From assembly GCF_021729845.1 (NCBI RefSeq), contig NZ_CP063397.1:69501-133500 (forward strand): a stretch of 64,000 nucleotides of DNA, given 5' to 3'. Each line of letters begins with the position of its first letter. The first letter of the stretch is position 1. The notes under the pieces are model-generated. The model was not told where the DNA came from and ran no database searches. It worked only from the letters and a program-made list of their open reading frames with translations. The translations under genes and the position numbers were made by a program. Origin of the DNA: Rhizobium sp. SL42. GTDB taxonomy: Bacteria; Pseudomonadota; Alphaproteobacteria; Rhizobiales; Rhizobiaceae. This document shows positions 63,628 through 64,000 of this stretch, one piece after another.

Positions 63628-64000
63628 ATGATCCTGAATGACGAAGTGCAGATGTTACGCGGTGTACCTCTTTTTTCCGGCATGGATGCTGGAAAACTGA
63701 AGCTGCTTGCGTTCGCTTCTGACCGGGTCATCTACGGAACCGGCCAGGAATTGTTTCACCAGGGCGATGCCGGCGATGCGGCCTATGTCATCCTGTCGGG
63801 CGCTGTGGACATCATCATGGAAAGCCCGGCCGGCGAAACCAAGATTGCCGAAGTCGGCTGTCGTTCCGTGGTCGGCGAAATCGCGATCCTGTGCGACCGT
63901 CCGCGCAACTCGACGGTCAAGGCCGCCACCCCCGTCGAGGCCCTTCGGATCAGCAAGGACTACTTCCTGAAGATTCTGGCCAGTTGCCCGCGCACGATGG
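63628..64000 (+). CDS. Cyclic-nucleotide-binding domain protein (start only)
   Basis: The first 124 residues of a Crp-type cyclic-nucleotide-binding protein; the rest lies beyond the window. The domain starts MLRGVPLFSGMDAGKLKLLA and contains the phosphate-binding cassette GEIAILCDRPRNSTV with the Glu and Arg needed to hold cAMP or cGMP. Whether a DNA-binding, cyclase or other output domain follows cannot be seen. GAGG upstream supports the start; GTG 63625 is one codon earlier. It is 48 bases after the ABC-like gene on the same strand, so probably co-transcribed. Confidence 0.87.
   Translation, partial: MILNDEVQMLRGVPLFSGMDAGKLKLLAFASDRVIYGTGQELFHQGDAGDAAYVILSGAVDIIMESPAGETKIAEVGCRSVVGEIAILCDRPRNSTVKAATPVEALRISKDYFLKILASCPRTM

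Overview
The window reads as chromosome, chromid or plasmid DNA of a fast-growing alphaproteobacterial rhizobium (Rhizobium/Agrobacterium group). The evidence is the high GC content, the rhaRSTPQUK-type rhamnose operon first described in Rhizobium leguminosarum, a biuret hydrolase whose catalytic residues fall at the same numbers as in the R. leguminosarum enzyme, the carnitine dehydrogenase-thioesterase fusion typical of Sinorhizobium relatives, many ABC importers and rhizobial-type palindromic intergenic elements. No tRNA, rRNA, insertion sequence, prophage or CRISPR array was seen.

Layout. 1-6870: L-rhamnose uptake and catabolism (DeoR regulator cut by the window edge, then rhaS, T, P, Q, U, K). 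6951-19493: nitrate assimilation, with the nitrate-sensing pair nasT-nasS, then a sigma-54 promoter and an attenuated leader RNA, then an ABC nitrate importer, nitrite reductase (nirB, nirD), nitrate reductase (nasA) and siroheme synthase (cysG). 19490-28009: a second nitrogen-scavenging operon with its own sigma-54 promoter and a divergent GntR regulator. It encodes a BMP-type ABC importer, formamidase, biuret hydrolase, a second cysteine hydrolase and a cupin. 28010-30369: an M24 peptidase-like protein, a 1-Cys peroxiredoxin and a 44-residue membrane protein. 30857-47956: a carnitine/betaine catabolic island with a GlxA-type AraC regulator, 3-dehydrocarnitine cleavage enzyme, carnitine dehydrogenase-thioesterase, acyl-CoA dehydrogenase, NDP-forming CoA ligase and CaiD-like hydratase, then a peptide-type ABC importer, two alpha/beta hydrolases, an ACT protein and a cupin. 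47998-57089: RecQ, a DXD glycosyltransferase and a second peptide-type ABC importer. 57161-64000: three glycosyltransferases, a large ABC exporter-like protein with a wrecked nucleotide-binding domain, and the start of a cyclic-nucleotide-binding protein.

How the parts work together. The nas and biuret operons are driven by nearly identical -24/-12 promoters, which points to joint control by nitrogen status. The nas leader contains two hairpins with A1/G4 hexaloops, the RNA target of ANTAR proteins such as NasT. The 3' arm of the second hairpin can instead pair with bases just before a U-run to form a terminator, so the whole nitrate-responsive antitermination switch can be read from the sequence. 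The carnitine island has enough activities for a complete route from gamma-butyrobetaine or crotonobetaine through carnitine to glycine betaine. The least explained segment is the right end, where glycosyltransferases, a catalytically dead ABC-like membrane protein carrying a 270-residue insertion and a cyclic-nucleotide sensor form one same-strand block.
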